This document shows positions 48,001 to 56,024 of a stretch of 64,000 bases of DNA, in pieces; position 1 is the stretch's first letter, and every line of letters starts with the position of its first letter. Both the position numbers and the translations under genes were made by a program. A model generated the notes under the pieces. It had not been told where the DNA came from. It worked only from the letters and a program-made list of their open reading frames with translations, and did no database searches. The DNA comes from Asterias rubens (lineage: Eukaryota; Echinodermata; Asteroidea; Forcipulatida; Asteriidae), in assembly GCF_902459465.1 (NCBI RefSeq), contig NC_047069.1:1612001-1676000 (forward strand), written 5' to 3'.

Positions 48001-49276
48001 CAAAGGCGCTGGGATGGGCAAACGTATCATGCACTGTCATTGGTTTAATAATGCGCAGTCCCATCATGCATCACACTCGCACTGTACCATATTTCTATGC
48101 ACTGTACGCATGACGTACTTCCTGAACAAGAATCTGTGCCAGCGATTAGCCCATCCCAGCGGTCCTGGATAGACTGGCCGCTGGGGCCAAGCGAACTCTA
48201 CATCCATGCTTGAACCAACACCAGCACCATATTTCTATTTGTTGAAGCTTCAGCCAGGGTGCGTTTAGGAAAGTACAACCTGGGTCAAACTTCACGCTCT
48301 ACAGCCGACTTTGTGCTTACATCCTCCCCCCCCCCCCCACGCAATTTCCATTTCATAGCCCTGCTAAAACAGTGCTAACCACCAAGTACTTCTAGAAACT
48401 ATAACTTCATTAACTTTTTATAAGGATACTTCTAGAAGTAACCACTAAGTTTAAGGGAAAACGTTACTTTTCTCTCTTTTTTCCTGGGTGTATATATATG
48501 CGACAACCCTTCTTCTTCAGTGGTTTTGGAGTTAATTAAGGGCGGATAAATTGGTGGCGACGTGCAGAAAATTATCAAAAAAATTATGTACCATTGACAG
48601 AAAACGGGCTTGGATTCCAGCTCCATTAAAAAACAAGAAGTAAAAAAATTCAACTGTTGAGAAGTGGTGAGGTTAGGGAAGGAATTGTGCTGTTTTTGTA
48701 CCTGTAATATAGTTCTACACCTGATTGGGCAAAGTTTGTTAGAATAGTATTTCTTAGATTATTGTTTATGTTGGGTGGAAGCAAATGTCTATTTTTATAG
48801 GCCTAGTTGTTATTTAGAACTTAAAAGTGGTTTACCAATTTAGAAAACAGTTGTTGGAGTCTGACAGAGACGGGTGACAGAGACTGCTACGCCCGACCAT
48901 GGAGCTATAGCTCCATGGCCTGACGTATGCCGCACCAGTGAGTGTGGGCGGAGACTTCCGTATCCTGCCACCACTTTCTCGTTTTTACAATTCCCAAAAG
49001 ATTTCTCTTGAATGAAATGTTCGAGAAAACATACTAATTAATTTCATAACGAACGACAAAAAATTGTTTCAGAATACGGAACTTTGTCCCTCTTACCTTC
49101 TGATCAATGAAGTATGTGTCATATACACGATGTATATTGCCAGCAAATCTACCTTGCTTTCGAAGACCACGTCCGAGACCCACTGGCCTACCACCAGGCA
49201 GGTGCCCTCCGAGGGTAACCGTGCACAGCGCCGCCAAGACGGCCAACGATACTCCCATTGCACGGTGACCTTGCAT
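35834..49276 (-). CDS. PRCP: Lysosomal Pro-X carboxypeptidase (prolylcarboxypeptidase, S28)
   Basis: Exons on the minus strand: 49276-49097, 47568-47428, 46731-46630, 45090-44909, 43660-43503, 42215-42043, 40071-39907, 37648-37461, 36044-35834. Every junction is GT-AG and in phase; 1,500 nt, 499 aa (human about 496). A signal peptide ([18 protein letters not shown] after a short leader) precedes [15 protein letters not shown]. The nucleophile is Ser183 in [11 protein letters not shown], with Asp435 in [12 protein letters not shown] and His460 in EGAHHLDL completing the triad. Other family landmarks: [46 protein letters not shown]. The enzyme removes C-terminal residues next to Pro from peptides such as angiotensins and kinins in lysosomes or after secretion. 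Neighbours are unrelated. Confidence 0.96.
36090..36417. mobile_element. Palindromic TTAA-flanked MITE, copy 3
   Basis: TTAA at 36,086-36,089 and 36,418-36,421. The left end has lost part of the GGAACACGTTGCC terminus (reads GGGACACGTCTTGGATCGG). It lies in the last PRCP intron. Confidence 0.75.
36550..36975. mobile_element. Large foldback element in the last PRCP intron
   Basis: The left arm (TCAAGGCGCATGCGCCAC to CCTTTAGCAACTCGTT) is matched inverted by the right arm (AACGAGTTGCTAAAGGCAC to CATGCGCCTTGACTT). Arms are about 105-110 bp; the roughly 200-bp middle is unique. Confidence 0.7.
37235..37425. repeat. Interspersed repeat in PRCP introns (four related copies)
   Basis: Shares CACCATGTGTGTATCTACTT, CGTGGAGTAGAT and GACTTCTCAGTTCTGAAAAG with 39,595-39,745 and part of it with 41,275-41,360; an inverted copy lies at about 19,130-19,320 in the MBT gene. 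Family not recognised. Confidence 0.65.
38212..38607 (+). mobile_element. tRNA-derived SINE in a PRCP intron
   Basis: Head GTGGCCGGGCGGTTTAGAGC, then GTGGGTTCGAATCCCC, and the body shared with 18,655-19,075 including GTGTTCCTGGCTGTGGCTGC and the 3' CTATATAAGACTTTGATATT. Confidence 0.85.
38920..39287. mobile_element. TTAA-flanked MITE, second family, intact copy
   Basis: TTAA at 38,916-38,919 and 39,288-39,291; ends AGCCATTGGACACTTTCGG and CCGCAAGTGTCCAATCGCT. The right end has two mismatches to the left. Confidence 0.85.
40205..40325. mobile_element. Foldback element
   Basis: GGTTTTCAACTAGTGGTTTA at the left is matched by the complement at the right (TAAACCACTAGTTGAAAACC), with GGCCTGGTTCTT/AAGAACCAGGCC inside and GTAAATTA-type arms around a short loop. 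PRCP intron. Confidence 0.75.
40840..40916. repeat. Perfect 77-bp palindrome (38-bp arms, 1-bp spacer)
   Basis: The left arm runs from GCTTTTTCGTTCCATCCG to CATTGCACGCTG; the right arm is its exact complement. An extra copy of the inner part (GTACCATTGCACGCTG) lies just to the left at 40,811-40,826. PRCP intron. Confidence 0.9.
41103..41265. mobile_element. Foldback element
   Basis: AATGAATGTTTTTCATTCGT and GTGCAATGGTGCGAATATG on the left pair with CATATTCGCACCATTGCAC and AAACATTCATT on the right; the loop is CTCGGCTCCGCCTCG-like. PRCP intron. Confidence 0.7.
42498..42663. mobile_element. Short MITE, same family as 8,590-8,755
   Basis: Contains GCCGATTTAATGAAATGCTA, GGACGAGTAACCCG and GAAGAGTTTGGTGAAACCG in the same order as the other copies. 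Confidence 0.55.
42889..43140 (-). pseudogene. 3' end of a non-LTR retrotransposon reverse transcriptase ORF
   Basis: Minus-strand translation reads [18 protein letters not shown], then [20 protein letters not shown] and FKSSYT before a stop. This is the LWNxLP...FKxxLKTHLF tail typical of CR1/Jockey-type LINEs. The 5' part is absent. PRCP intron, ending near an ATT microsatellite. Confidence 0.8.
43919..44058. mobile_element. Short MITE with TTCACAAAG ends
   Basis: GGGTGGATTTCACAAAGTGT at the left and CTTTATGAAATCGGCACCC at the right are inverted, with TTAGGACGAG and CTAGGACTAG blocks inside. It sits within a reverse-oriented SINE-like segment in a PRCP intron. Confidence 0.6.
44050..44515 (-). 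mobile_element. tRNA-derived SINE (reverse) with a nested MITE
   Basis: SINE landmarks TTCGATAAGTGCACTAGGTTC and CTTGCTCAAGGACAC are followed by an inserted segment at about 44,286-44,429 (GCCGATTTAATGAAACGCTA ... GTGAAATTGATGGC). The SINE then resumes with GTGTCGTGACTGGGACTCG. Confidence 0.7.
44909..45090 (-). CDS. PRCP: PRCP exon 4: catalytic serine exon
   Basis: Encodes [20 protein letters not shown] and [15 protein letters not shown], the nucleophile elbow of family S28. A non-LTR retrotransposon end lies about 200 bp upstream (45,296-45,520). Confidence 0.95.
45181..45215. repeat. ATT microsatellite at the LINE 3' end
   Basis: A run of TAATAATAAT flanking the end of the adjacent retrotransposon fragment, followed by GGATTTATATAGCGCCAAAT, a tail also found near 61,850 and in shorter form elsewhere. 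Confidence 0.7.
45216..45520 (-). pseudogene. 3' end of a second non-LTR retrotransposon
   Basis: Minus-strand frame: [48 protein letters not shown] and stop. Same RT tail motif as at 42,889 but a different lineage. Only the last 75 codons remain. Confidence 0.8.
45535..45840 (-). mobile_element. tRNA-derived SINE, reverse, second subfamily
   Basis: Matches the 30,652-30,985 copy in reverse (CCCTGGGGAGTATACAGCCT, CACAGGTACCCATTTACCC) and ends with a reversed B-box region TAGGATTAGAACCCACACTC. Confidence 0.75.
45936..46304. mobile_element. TTAA-flanked MITE, third end type (GGGAAGGT)
   Basis: TTAA at 45,932-45,935 and 46,305-46,308; ends AGGGAAGGTAGACGCTTG and ACGTGTACCTTCCCT. The interior is shared with the 7,743 family (CACTTGGTGTATCCC, CTACTTCAGAGGGCGCCG), so the ends have diverged while the body is common. 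Confidence 0.85.
47160..47412. mobile_element. Truncated TTAA-family MITE in a PRCP intron
   Basis: Holds AGGCCTGAAGTCTTTTATCA, CAGAGGGAGCCGTTTCTCA and the right end AATAATGTCCAGTGCCTTTA; the left end is lost. It ends only 16 bp from the donor of PRCP exon 2. Confidence 0.7.
47640..47765 (-). mobile_element. tRNA-like SINE related to the 56-bp array, reverse
   Basis: GTGGGATACGAACCCACGAC and TTGCAATTCTAGAGCAGTGC are the reverse of the 35,610 copy, including the AAAATCACAGGCA tail. Confidence 0.7.
48897..48918. repeat. Perfect 22-bp palindrome
   Basis: The sequence CCATGGAGCTA followed by its exact complement, in PRCP intron 1. It is short enough to be chance but has no mismatch. Confidence 0.8.
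49097..49276 (-). CDS. PRCP: PRCP first exon: signal peptide
   Basis: Two in-frame ATGs: residue 1 (MQGHR) and residue 7 ([12 protein letters not shown]). Either gives a plausible signal peptide; the first is taken for lack of other evidence. An E-box TCACGTG near 49,516-49,522 lies about 240 bp upstream; lysosomal genes often carry CLEAR E-boxes, but this single site is weak evidence. Confidence 0.88.
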
Positions 49277-51926
49277 TTTGCTCGTTGTTTGTTCTGCACT
49301 AATAAAAGGCTAAATTTGTCACCAAAACACTACTCTTTTTCATGAAATAATGCAACTGCCACGACACTTAACAAATTGACTGAATGTTTTTGCATAGAAT
49401 ACAAACTGCCGCAACCAAAGAACAAGGTCAGCACATTTTTTCTCGAGGATGGGTTGATGTCTTGTGACCGACATTTATAACACACTAACCACAACAATCA
49501 CACTACACTGCACTATCACGTGTGGGTGAAATAAGCAAAAGGACCGGCACGACCGCCCTCTCGTGGTACGTTACCGCGTGACAAAAAGTACGTCACTGCG
49601 TTCAAGGACGGGTGTCCATGAAAAAATCGCTGCGGGCAAAATTAATATTACCTTACTAAGTTTGAAGTGTAGGTCTAAGGTTTTAGCTAAATTAATGACT
49701 CTAGCCCTTTAGTCCCTGCACCGCCCGAGTTTGCTGAAATCCAATTTATCAAGATTCTTGCAGTAAATTACTGGAATCGTAGTTCAAATTTTAAAAGATA
49801 GCCATGGCTTAATGTGTATGCACAATTTTTTACCCTTTCGGTAATATTTGTATAAAAGTACAAGTTCTCATGGGAACAATAAATGCCTCTCGTTAAACGG
49901 CTACGGTAATTTTTATGGCGAATATTTTTGTGCACGGATAAAATGGACACAATAGCTTTTCAAGGCTTTTGTCTGGCTCAATGCTAATACTGATTAAATG
50001 CGAAGGCGTTAATTTTCGACAATATCATCATAAATGATGAACAGTTTCCTGTTTACTAATGAGCGTTTTATTAATTTTTTCGTAAGAGCTAAATTATTTC
50101 ATCATCATTAGCTTCGACAAGTCAACTGTGAAGGGAGAATTAATAACGATCTATAACAACTAGATATATTAACAAATGCGTATACCTACTAATGACTATC
50201 GAGTTTTCTTGTGATGTTCCTTTTTTTTTCTACAAACACAAGCTAGCGAGGTTTCCTCGTACCGTATACAGTGTACCAATAGTTACCAATAGTGTCCACT
50301 GCCTTTAAAGATAATTAGTTTTTGCACTTTTTATGATTAGGCCTACACATACGGGAGTGTATTATGCCTCCAGACAAATACAACATAATCTCTCATCGTA
50401 CACGGTAACTTTGAGACGGATATTAGGCCAAGTAAAAAAACAAAAAAAGGAAGAAGAGGAGGGTGAGGGCATTTTTATCTTGCGAATATTTTGACTGGTG
50501 GACTCAGGACAATATTATCCAACATCTAAAAGTATCATACAGGATTTGTAAGGACAGTAGGACACAAAACATCATTGTTGAATTTTACTCTGAGCTTACT
50601 GATATAAACTACACAATAAGTAATCAATTATATCAGCCATTTATTTTTCTGTGAACTACTTTCTTCTGAAATTAAGTCATATTTTGAAAAACATGCATCT
50701 CAAAACCTAAAGAAAACAATGCAACAGCTTCGGTTGTTCAAACGAAAATTAAGGACAATGTGTTTACATGCTGAATATTGTGCAAGGTTTTTATCACTAA
50801 TTAATTTGGGCTTCATCCGTTGTGTGTGAGTCAGGAGACTCAAACAAATGATTTAACCAAAAATTTTACAGATTTGGTTTTATATCATGTATATTATTTA
50901 TACTCTAGGCTAAATATGAAAGATCCACAAAACTATAGTTAAGGACCAAACCATCTTTAGGTTTAAAATTAAATCTTTTAGATTTGAATTTTAAATGCTC
51001 AGGGTTTACTTTTAAGTCTTAAAGAGGATTGGTCTCTAATTGCAATATTTCGTATATCGTTGGCCTCGCAAAACATGAACACTGACAATTTTGTTGTCAG
51101 CTCAATCAATCTGTGTGCCCTTATTGTCTATCTGCATAACACCAATGCTAATGGGAGATTCTAAGATCTGCTGAATGCCATGTGTTAACGATGTGGACTA
51201 TAATTTACAAAATTAACAAAATCGAAGCGCCAAATCGTAACTAGTCTTGGCCCAAGACGACAGTGAGTGTACCACGCTCAGTGGGATGTAGCGTTTTACA
51301 ACTGAGCGTAGTAGTACACTATCCACTTTCCATCACTATCGTCTTGGGCCAAGACTACGTCGTAACAAGCATCCTACAGAGATTACACTATTCTAATTTA
51401 CCACAACGTGATGTCAAGCCATGGAGGAGCTAATTTATTCCTCCATGGTCAAACTAAGAATATAAATTGAAATTATTTTGATCTTCTAATGCTAACAACC
51501 TCTCATGTCAAGTGAAATATTGGCAAACTCTACAGGTGACAACACTAGTTGTGAATCCAGAATGATCTAGCGGCCGCCAATGTTTTTTTATCCGGCTAGC
51601 ATCTGGAAATCTTGTATACGTTATTTCAAATGGAGTTGGCTAATTCACCAAAACGTCAAAGACTGAAAAGCACTGGCACTTTTAATGAATAAAAACAAAT
51701 CTCTCTTCTCGTATCGTAAGTTATTGTGTACGTACACGAACAATCTAAACTAATATCGTGTAAACGTACACGATAAATTTGGAAATGTTAACTGTGCACC
51801 TGTCGCCATTCCAGCAAGCAAGTCTTTTGATGAAACAACTTTCCAACAATAGATAAAGCTTCAGTTCCCCGTCTTGGCCTTCGGCGTTCTATAATAGTTG
51901 GTTCCAACACGAGGAGAAACATTTAA
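49277..51926. other. Intergenic region between PRCP and FAM181
   Basis: Mostly unique AT-rich sequence. It contains the end of a TTAA MITE near 50,275-50,306 (ACCAATAGTGTCCACTGCCT), a hairpin element at 51,243-51,354 and no supported exon. The first about 300 bp should hold the PRCP promoter. Confidence 0.55.
51243..51354. mobile_element. Hairpin element with about 24-bp arms
   Basis: TAGTCTTGGCCCAAGACGAC at the left is complemented at the right by ATCGTCTTGGGCCAAGACTA, separated by about 60 bp that also contains GAGTGTACCACGCTCAGT / ACTGAGCGTAGTAGTACAC. Each arm is itself near-palindromic. Confidence 0.75.
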
Positions 51927-52389
51927 AAGCACTGGGGTCGACTTCACAAAGAGTTAGTCTAGGAGATAAGTTTGGACGAGTAACGCGTCCTAACTCTAGA
52001 TAAGACTAGTCTTAACTCCTTGTGAAATCCATCCCCTGGACACCTTTGGTAATTGTCAAAGACCAGTGTTCTCACGCCCTGTCATATCCATCAATTAATA
52101 ACAATGTGACAATTTGACCTCAATTGGTCATCGAAGGTGCAAGATGAGAAAAATGACAAAAACACAAATAATGCACAACTTTGTGTGTTTTAATAATTAT
52201 GCCGAAAAAAGGCTTTAGCGTCTGAAGTCTTTTAACATTAATTGAGTTAGAAATTACCTCATTCGCAAAAACGACGTTACTTCAGAGGGAGCCGTTTCTC
52301 ACAATGTTTTAAACTCTCCATTACTCATTACCAAGTAAGTTTTGATGCTAACATTTATTTTGAGCTATTACCAATAGTGTCCAGTGCCT
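51927..52389. mobile_element. TTAA-flanked MITE carrying a nested element, inserted at the FAM181 stop codon
   Basis: TTAA at 51,923-51,926 and 52,390-52,393. The left end AAGCACTGG is interrupted after nine bases by a second element (about 51,936-52,036, GGTCGACTTCACAAAGAG ... CTTGTGAAATCCATCCCC), then resumes TGGACACCTTTGGTAATTG. The right end is ATAGTGTCCAGTGCCT. The right-hand TTAA overlaps the FAM181 stop codon TAA. Confidence 0.82.
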
Positions 52390-53928
52390 TTAAACCATTC
52401 CCATGAAAGCCTGTGGGAATGTAGGCAGGCGGTCTTCTTGCACAATACTGATACCAGACAAGGCGCCACACCCATCCTTCAAATGATTAATGTTCTGTTT
52501 CATCTGATTCAGCATCTCACAGTAGCTGGTGTCTTGGGGAAGGGTGGCTGAAACTCCGGAAAAGGGGCATGGTGTATCTGTGGGTGTAGGGTGAGGTTGG
52601 GGTAGATCCCACCCGCAGTTTTCGTTTTGCGAGGGGGTCGGATATGTGTATTCTTCCGCATGAGGGTGAGTGAAGTTGTGACTCCTGAAGTCGGTGTTGA
52701 AATTCTGCAAGGTGTTCGGTTCTGCGAAATAGTTTCTGTTCGGGATTGGGCTTGGGGTATGCTGCAAAGAGCTGTTGGCATGCTGGACAATGTTTTGTTG
52801 GGTCATGATGTTCTCTTGCACTGTACTAGGGTGGCTTGGGCGTGGGCTCTGCTGCAAAGAGCCGTTGGCATGATGGACAATGTTTTGTTGGGTCATGATA
52901 TTCCCTTGCACTGTACAAGGGTGGCTTGGGCGTGGGCTCTGCTGCAAAGAGCTGTTGGCATGCTGGACAATGTTTTGTTGGGTCATGATATTCTCTTGCA
53001 CTGTACTAGGGTGGCTTGGGCGTGGGCTCTGCTGCAAAGAGCCGTTGGCATGATGGACAATGTTTTGTTGGGTCATGATATTCCCTTGCACTGTACAAGG
53101 GTGGCTTGGGCGTGGGCTCTGCTGCAAAGAGCCGTTGGCATGATGGACAATGTTTTGTTGGGTCATATTCGCTTGCACTGTACCCGTACTATGGTTGGGT
53201 ACAGCCAGGCTACTTGGTTCTCCACCCTCCCATGTCTTAGACATCTCTTTAAATAATGGATTCAAGATCTCATCCAAGTCAGCGGTTGAACACAACCAGT
53301 CGATGGTATCATACAAGGCAAGTTGTTCCTCGACGCCCTCAACGTCCTCATCTGATGACGGTACACCGCTGGATATCTCCTGCTCCACACTAAATGGAGA
53401 TAGCTCCTGGCTTGACAGAGAAGGCTCTTTAAAGAATGAAACGGGAAGATTGCGCCCCCGCAAAGGGACGTCACCAACTTGTACGTTGTTCTGGATGACA
53501 TAGTCGGGTGCCTGTACAATTTCGGGTTTCAATTTGTTCATGTCAAACATGGCGGCTAGTGACTTATACTGGCTTAGACTGAGATGGGATTTGTTGTCTT
53601 TACTGCGAGTCATGTGTCTGGATTTTGGATTACCGGCTCCTGGCTTAGATGTGGCTTTGGCTGACGTGATAACCTCTTCCTCGTTAGTTGTTTGATGGTG
53701 CTCAGCCTGTGTACGTTTCTTAATCTGTTTCTGTAAATATTTACGATGGTTGACTTTTCGTCTGGATCTGACGGGCCTGTCCAAGGCATGTTTGATGTTA
53801 CTTGAAGCCAAGTCGACAAAATTAATGAGGTTGTTGCTGGGAGTTACGTCTGCTCTTTGCGAGGAGGATGGGATGTCATAGTAACCGTTGTTGTAGAACG
53901 GGGTAAAACCACATGAATTATAAGCCAT
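52390..53928 (-). CDS. FAM181 family protein
   Basis: Single exon, 512 aa, starting ATGGCTTAT at 53,928; the upstream in-frame GTG was not used. Residues about 34-73 read [17 protein letters not shown] and then [20 protein letters not shown], the hallmark block of vertebrate FAM181A/B. Residues about 157-169 read [13 protein letters not shown], the second conserved block; in human FAM181 proteins this LPxSFW-type loop has been reported to bind TEAD transcription factors. Residues about 210-235 are acidic ([15 protein letters not shown]). Residues about 250-400 are a 30-residue tandem repeat. The C-terminus is [12 protein letters not shown]. The protein is otherwise disordered and probably nuclear. 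It could equally be the single invertebrate ancestor of FAM181A and B, so no A/B letter is given. Confidence 0.9.
   Translation of the reverse strand: MAYNSCGFTPFYNNGYYDIPSSSQRADVTPSNNLINFVDLASSNIKHALDRPVRSRRKVNHRKYLQKQIKKRTQAEHHQTTNEEEVITSAKATSKPGAGNPKSRHMTRSKDNKSHLSLSQYKSLAAMFDMNKLKPEIVQAPDYVIQNNVQVGDVPLRGRNLPVSFFKEPSLSSQELSPFSVEQEISSGVPSSDEDVEGVEEQLALYDTIDWLCSTADLDEILNPLFKEMSKTWEGGEPSSLAVPNHSTGTVQANMTQQNIVHHANGSLQQSPRPSHPCTVQGNIMTQQNIVHHANGSLQQSPRPSHPSTVQENIMTQQNIVQHANSSLQQSPRPSHPCTVQGNIMTQQNIVHHANGSLQQSPRPSHPSTVQENIMTQQNIVQHANSSLQHTPSPIPNRNYFAEPNTLQNFNTDFRSHNFTHPHAEEYTYPTPSQNENCGWDLPQPHPTPTDTPCPFSGVSATLPQDTSYCEMLNQMKQNINHLKDGCGALSGISIVQEDRLPTFPQAFMGMV
52740..53190 (-). repeat. 90-bp coding tandem repeat in FAM181 (5 units)
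   Basis: Each unit encodes about 30 residues around [20 protein letters not shown]. Units 2 and 4 (HHANGS) and units 3 and 5 (QHANSS) are nearly identical, giving a 180-bp higher-order period. This indicates recent unequal exchange in two-unit steps. The frame is open through all units. Confidence 0.9.
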
Positions 53929-53939
53929 CACTTGACTGC

Positions 53940-54620
53940 CGGAAAACAGAACTGGTCGATCACTAATTACAAATGAAAATCCACATTCAGTTTAGAAATG
54001 TTGAAGAGTCAGTTTTAGCACACAGAGTGATTTTGTTTGTATGACCGTCGATCACTGGAAACAGAACTTGTCGATCACTAATGACAAATGACAATCCACA
54101 TTCAGATGATTTTAGAAGAGTCAGTTAGCAGGCAGAGTGATTTGGTTTGTACGGCTGTCGATCGCTGGAAAACAGGAATAGTCGATCACTAATCACAAAT
54201 AAAAACCAATAATATTCAATTCAGGATTGCAGAAGAGTCAGTTAGCACGCAGAGTGATTTGGTTTTTACGGCTGTAAAACGCTGGAAAACAGGACTGGTC
54301 GATCACTAATCACAAATAAAAACCAACTTTCAATTCAGAATTGCAGAAGAGTCGGTTAGCACGCAGAGTGATTTAGTTTTTACGGCTGTCGATCGCTGGG
54401 AAAACAGGACTGGTCGATCACAAAATAAATGAAAACCAACATTCAATTTAGAGTTGTCGGAGAGTCAGTTAGCACAGACAGAGTGATTTGGTTTGTACTG
54501 CCGTCGATCGCTGGAAAACAGGACTGGTCTATCACTATTATGACACGAAAATCCACCAGTTTAGGAGTAGAAGAGTCAGTTAGCACGCAGAGTGGTTTAA
54601 ACGTCACTCCAAACTGCACC
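53940..54620. repeat. 113-bp tandem repeat (6 copies) upstream of FAM181
   Basis: The anchor AGAGTCAGTTAGCA recurs at about 54,005, 54,117, 54,234, 54,348, 54,461 and 54,573. Each unit also has GGTCGATCACTAATCACAAA, GAGTGATTTGGTTT and CGGCTGTCGATCGCTGG. It begins within about 15 bp of the FAM181 start codon, so it forms the 5' UTR and/or promoter. Confidence 0.9.
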
Positions 54621-54879
54621 CGGCAAACTTGATAACTGAGGCTCGACGTGTCTGCATGCACTATACGAACACACGGAAAAAGTTTTCTTTCATTGCGGTT
54701 CCTTTGAAATGCTTTGAAGAGCACTCTACAAAAAAGGCCATCAGGGTCCGTCCTTGTGCTTACTATCTGTCGTGGTTTTATTCCCAAGAGTTGGTTATGT
54801 TGTTAGTAGAGGATTTAGCCTTGGATTGTTCGTTGAATATCCTGCGTTCATCTAGTCCTTGCTCAATGGCTTACCCCAG

Positions 54880-54940
54880 AACTCTGATATAAGTACGCAT
54901 CAACACAAACTAGTTCTCCATGGGATTGGGCGGGGTTGTT
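54880..54940 (-). promoter_or_regulatory. Candidate FAM181 core promoter
   Basis: Reading the minus strand: CCCCGCCCAATCCCATGG (GC box and CCAAT-like, about 54,918-54,935) followed by ACTTATATCAG (TATA-like, about 54,885-54,895). If used, the 5' UTR of about 0.9 kb would contain the whole 113-bp repeat array unless it is spliced. By-eye motif evidence only. Confidence 0.35.
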
Positions 54941-55535
54941 TCGCGTCTATCTTATGGCAGCCCAGATTCGGCAAATCGGTTTGTATTACAATATTTGTAT
55001 AGCGAACTTGAACTGCGAATTCAAACACTCAATAGGTGTGACGTGCTATCTAGCAAGCTGTGTATTTAGTCCAGTTGCCTGGGTTCCTGTACACACTGTT
55101 CACTACTCAAGTACGGGTGACTGACATATCACGTCAAATTGTTTGCTTTGTTGAACCTTGGATGGGTTTAATTCGTGATCGTGTGCACTTGGAACACAAA
55201 AGGTTTTAGGACGAGATTTAAGGAACTTGAATAGTGGTTCGTGATTCCTGGGTTACTACTGGGTTTTTCCAAAGGTCATATCGTGCACAAACCCAGCTTG
55301 GTTTCTAACTATAGCGTAGCACAGTACGTTTTCAAATTGATAAACTTGTCCAAATTGTTTTAAATGAAAAACGATCTCAAATAGACCTTAAACTAAACAT
55401 TCTCGAAGGAAGTTTAGCCTTGATATTATACACGTATTAGTTATAGATATCAAACTTTGACTTCATATAATTCGGACACCGTGGTATACTATTACATTAT
55501 GTGATGTCGTTTTCCTTGTAAATTTCCTTGCTATA

Positions 55536-56024
55536 GGGGTTGAATTCACAAAGTTCTTAGGACCAATCCTATGTAGGACTCTTTAGGAATTATTACAAAC
55601 TTAAGGCTAGTCCTAAGTTAGGACGAGTAACTCGTCCTATCTCGAGATAAAGTTTGTCTTAAAGGGAAGGTACACGTTTGGTAATTGCCAAATACCAGTT
55701 TTCTCACTAAAATAACAAGCCTGTGAAAATTTGGGCTCAATTGGTCATCAAAGTTGCGAGAAAATGATGAAAGAAAAAACACCCTTGTTGCTGTTGGACG
55801 AATTTGTGTGCTTTCAGCTAGAAGTCTTTTATTATTTTAGTGAGAAATTACCTCTTTCTCAAAAACTACGTTACTTCAGAGGGAGTCGTTTCCCACAATG
55901 TGTTATACTATCAACAGCTCTCCAATGCTTGTTACCAAGTCAGTTGTTAAGTTAACATTTGTTTTGAGTAGTTACCAAACGTGTACCTTCCCTTTAACTC
56001 TTTGTGAAATCCACCGCAGAGCAA
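55536..56024. mobile_element. TTCACAAAG MITE split by a TTAA MITE
   Basis: The outer element runs from GGGGTTGAATTCACAAAGTT to CTCTTTGTGAAATCCACCGC. At a TTAA inside it (55,659-55,662) a GGGAAGGT-type MITE is inserted (55,663-55,993, TTAA again at 55,994-55,997). This is the reverse nesting order of that at 51,927-52,389. Confidence 0.8.

Noticed and set aside
52627-53256. 209-codon plus-strand frame with a perfect repeat
   Set aside because: It is the antisense of the FAM181 repeat; the minus-strand frame has the conserved FAM181 blocks.
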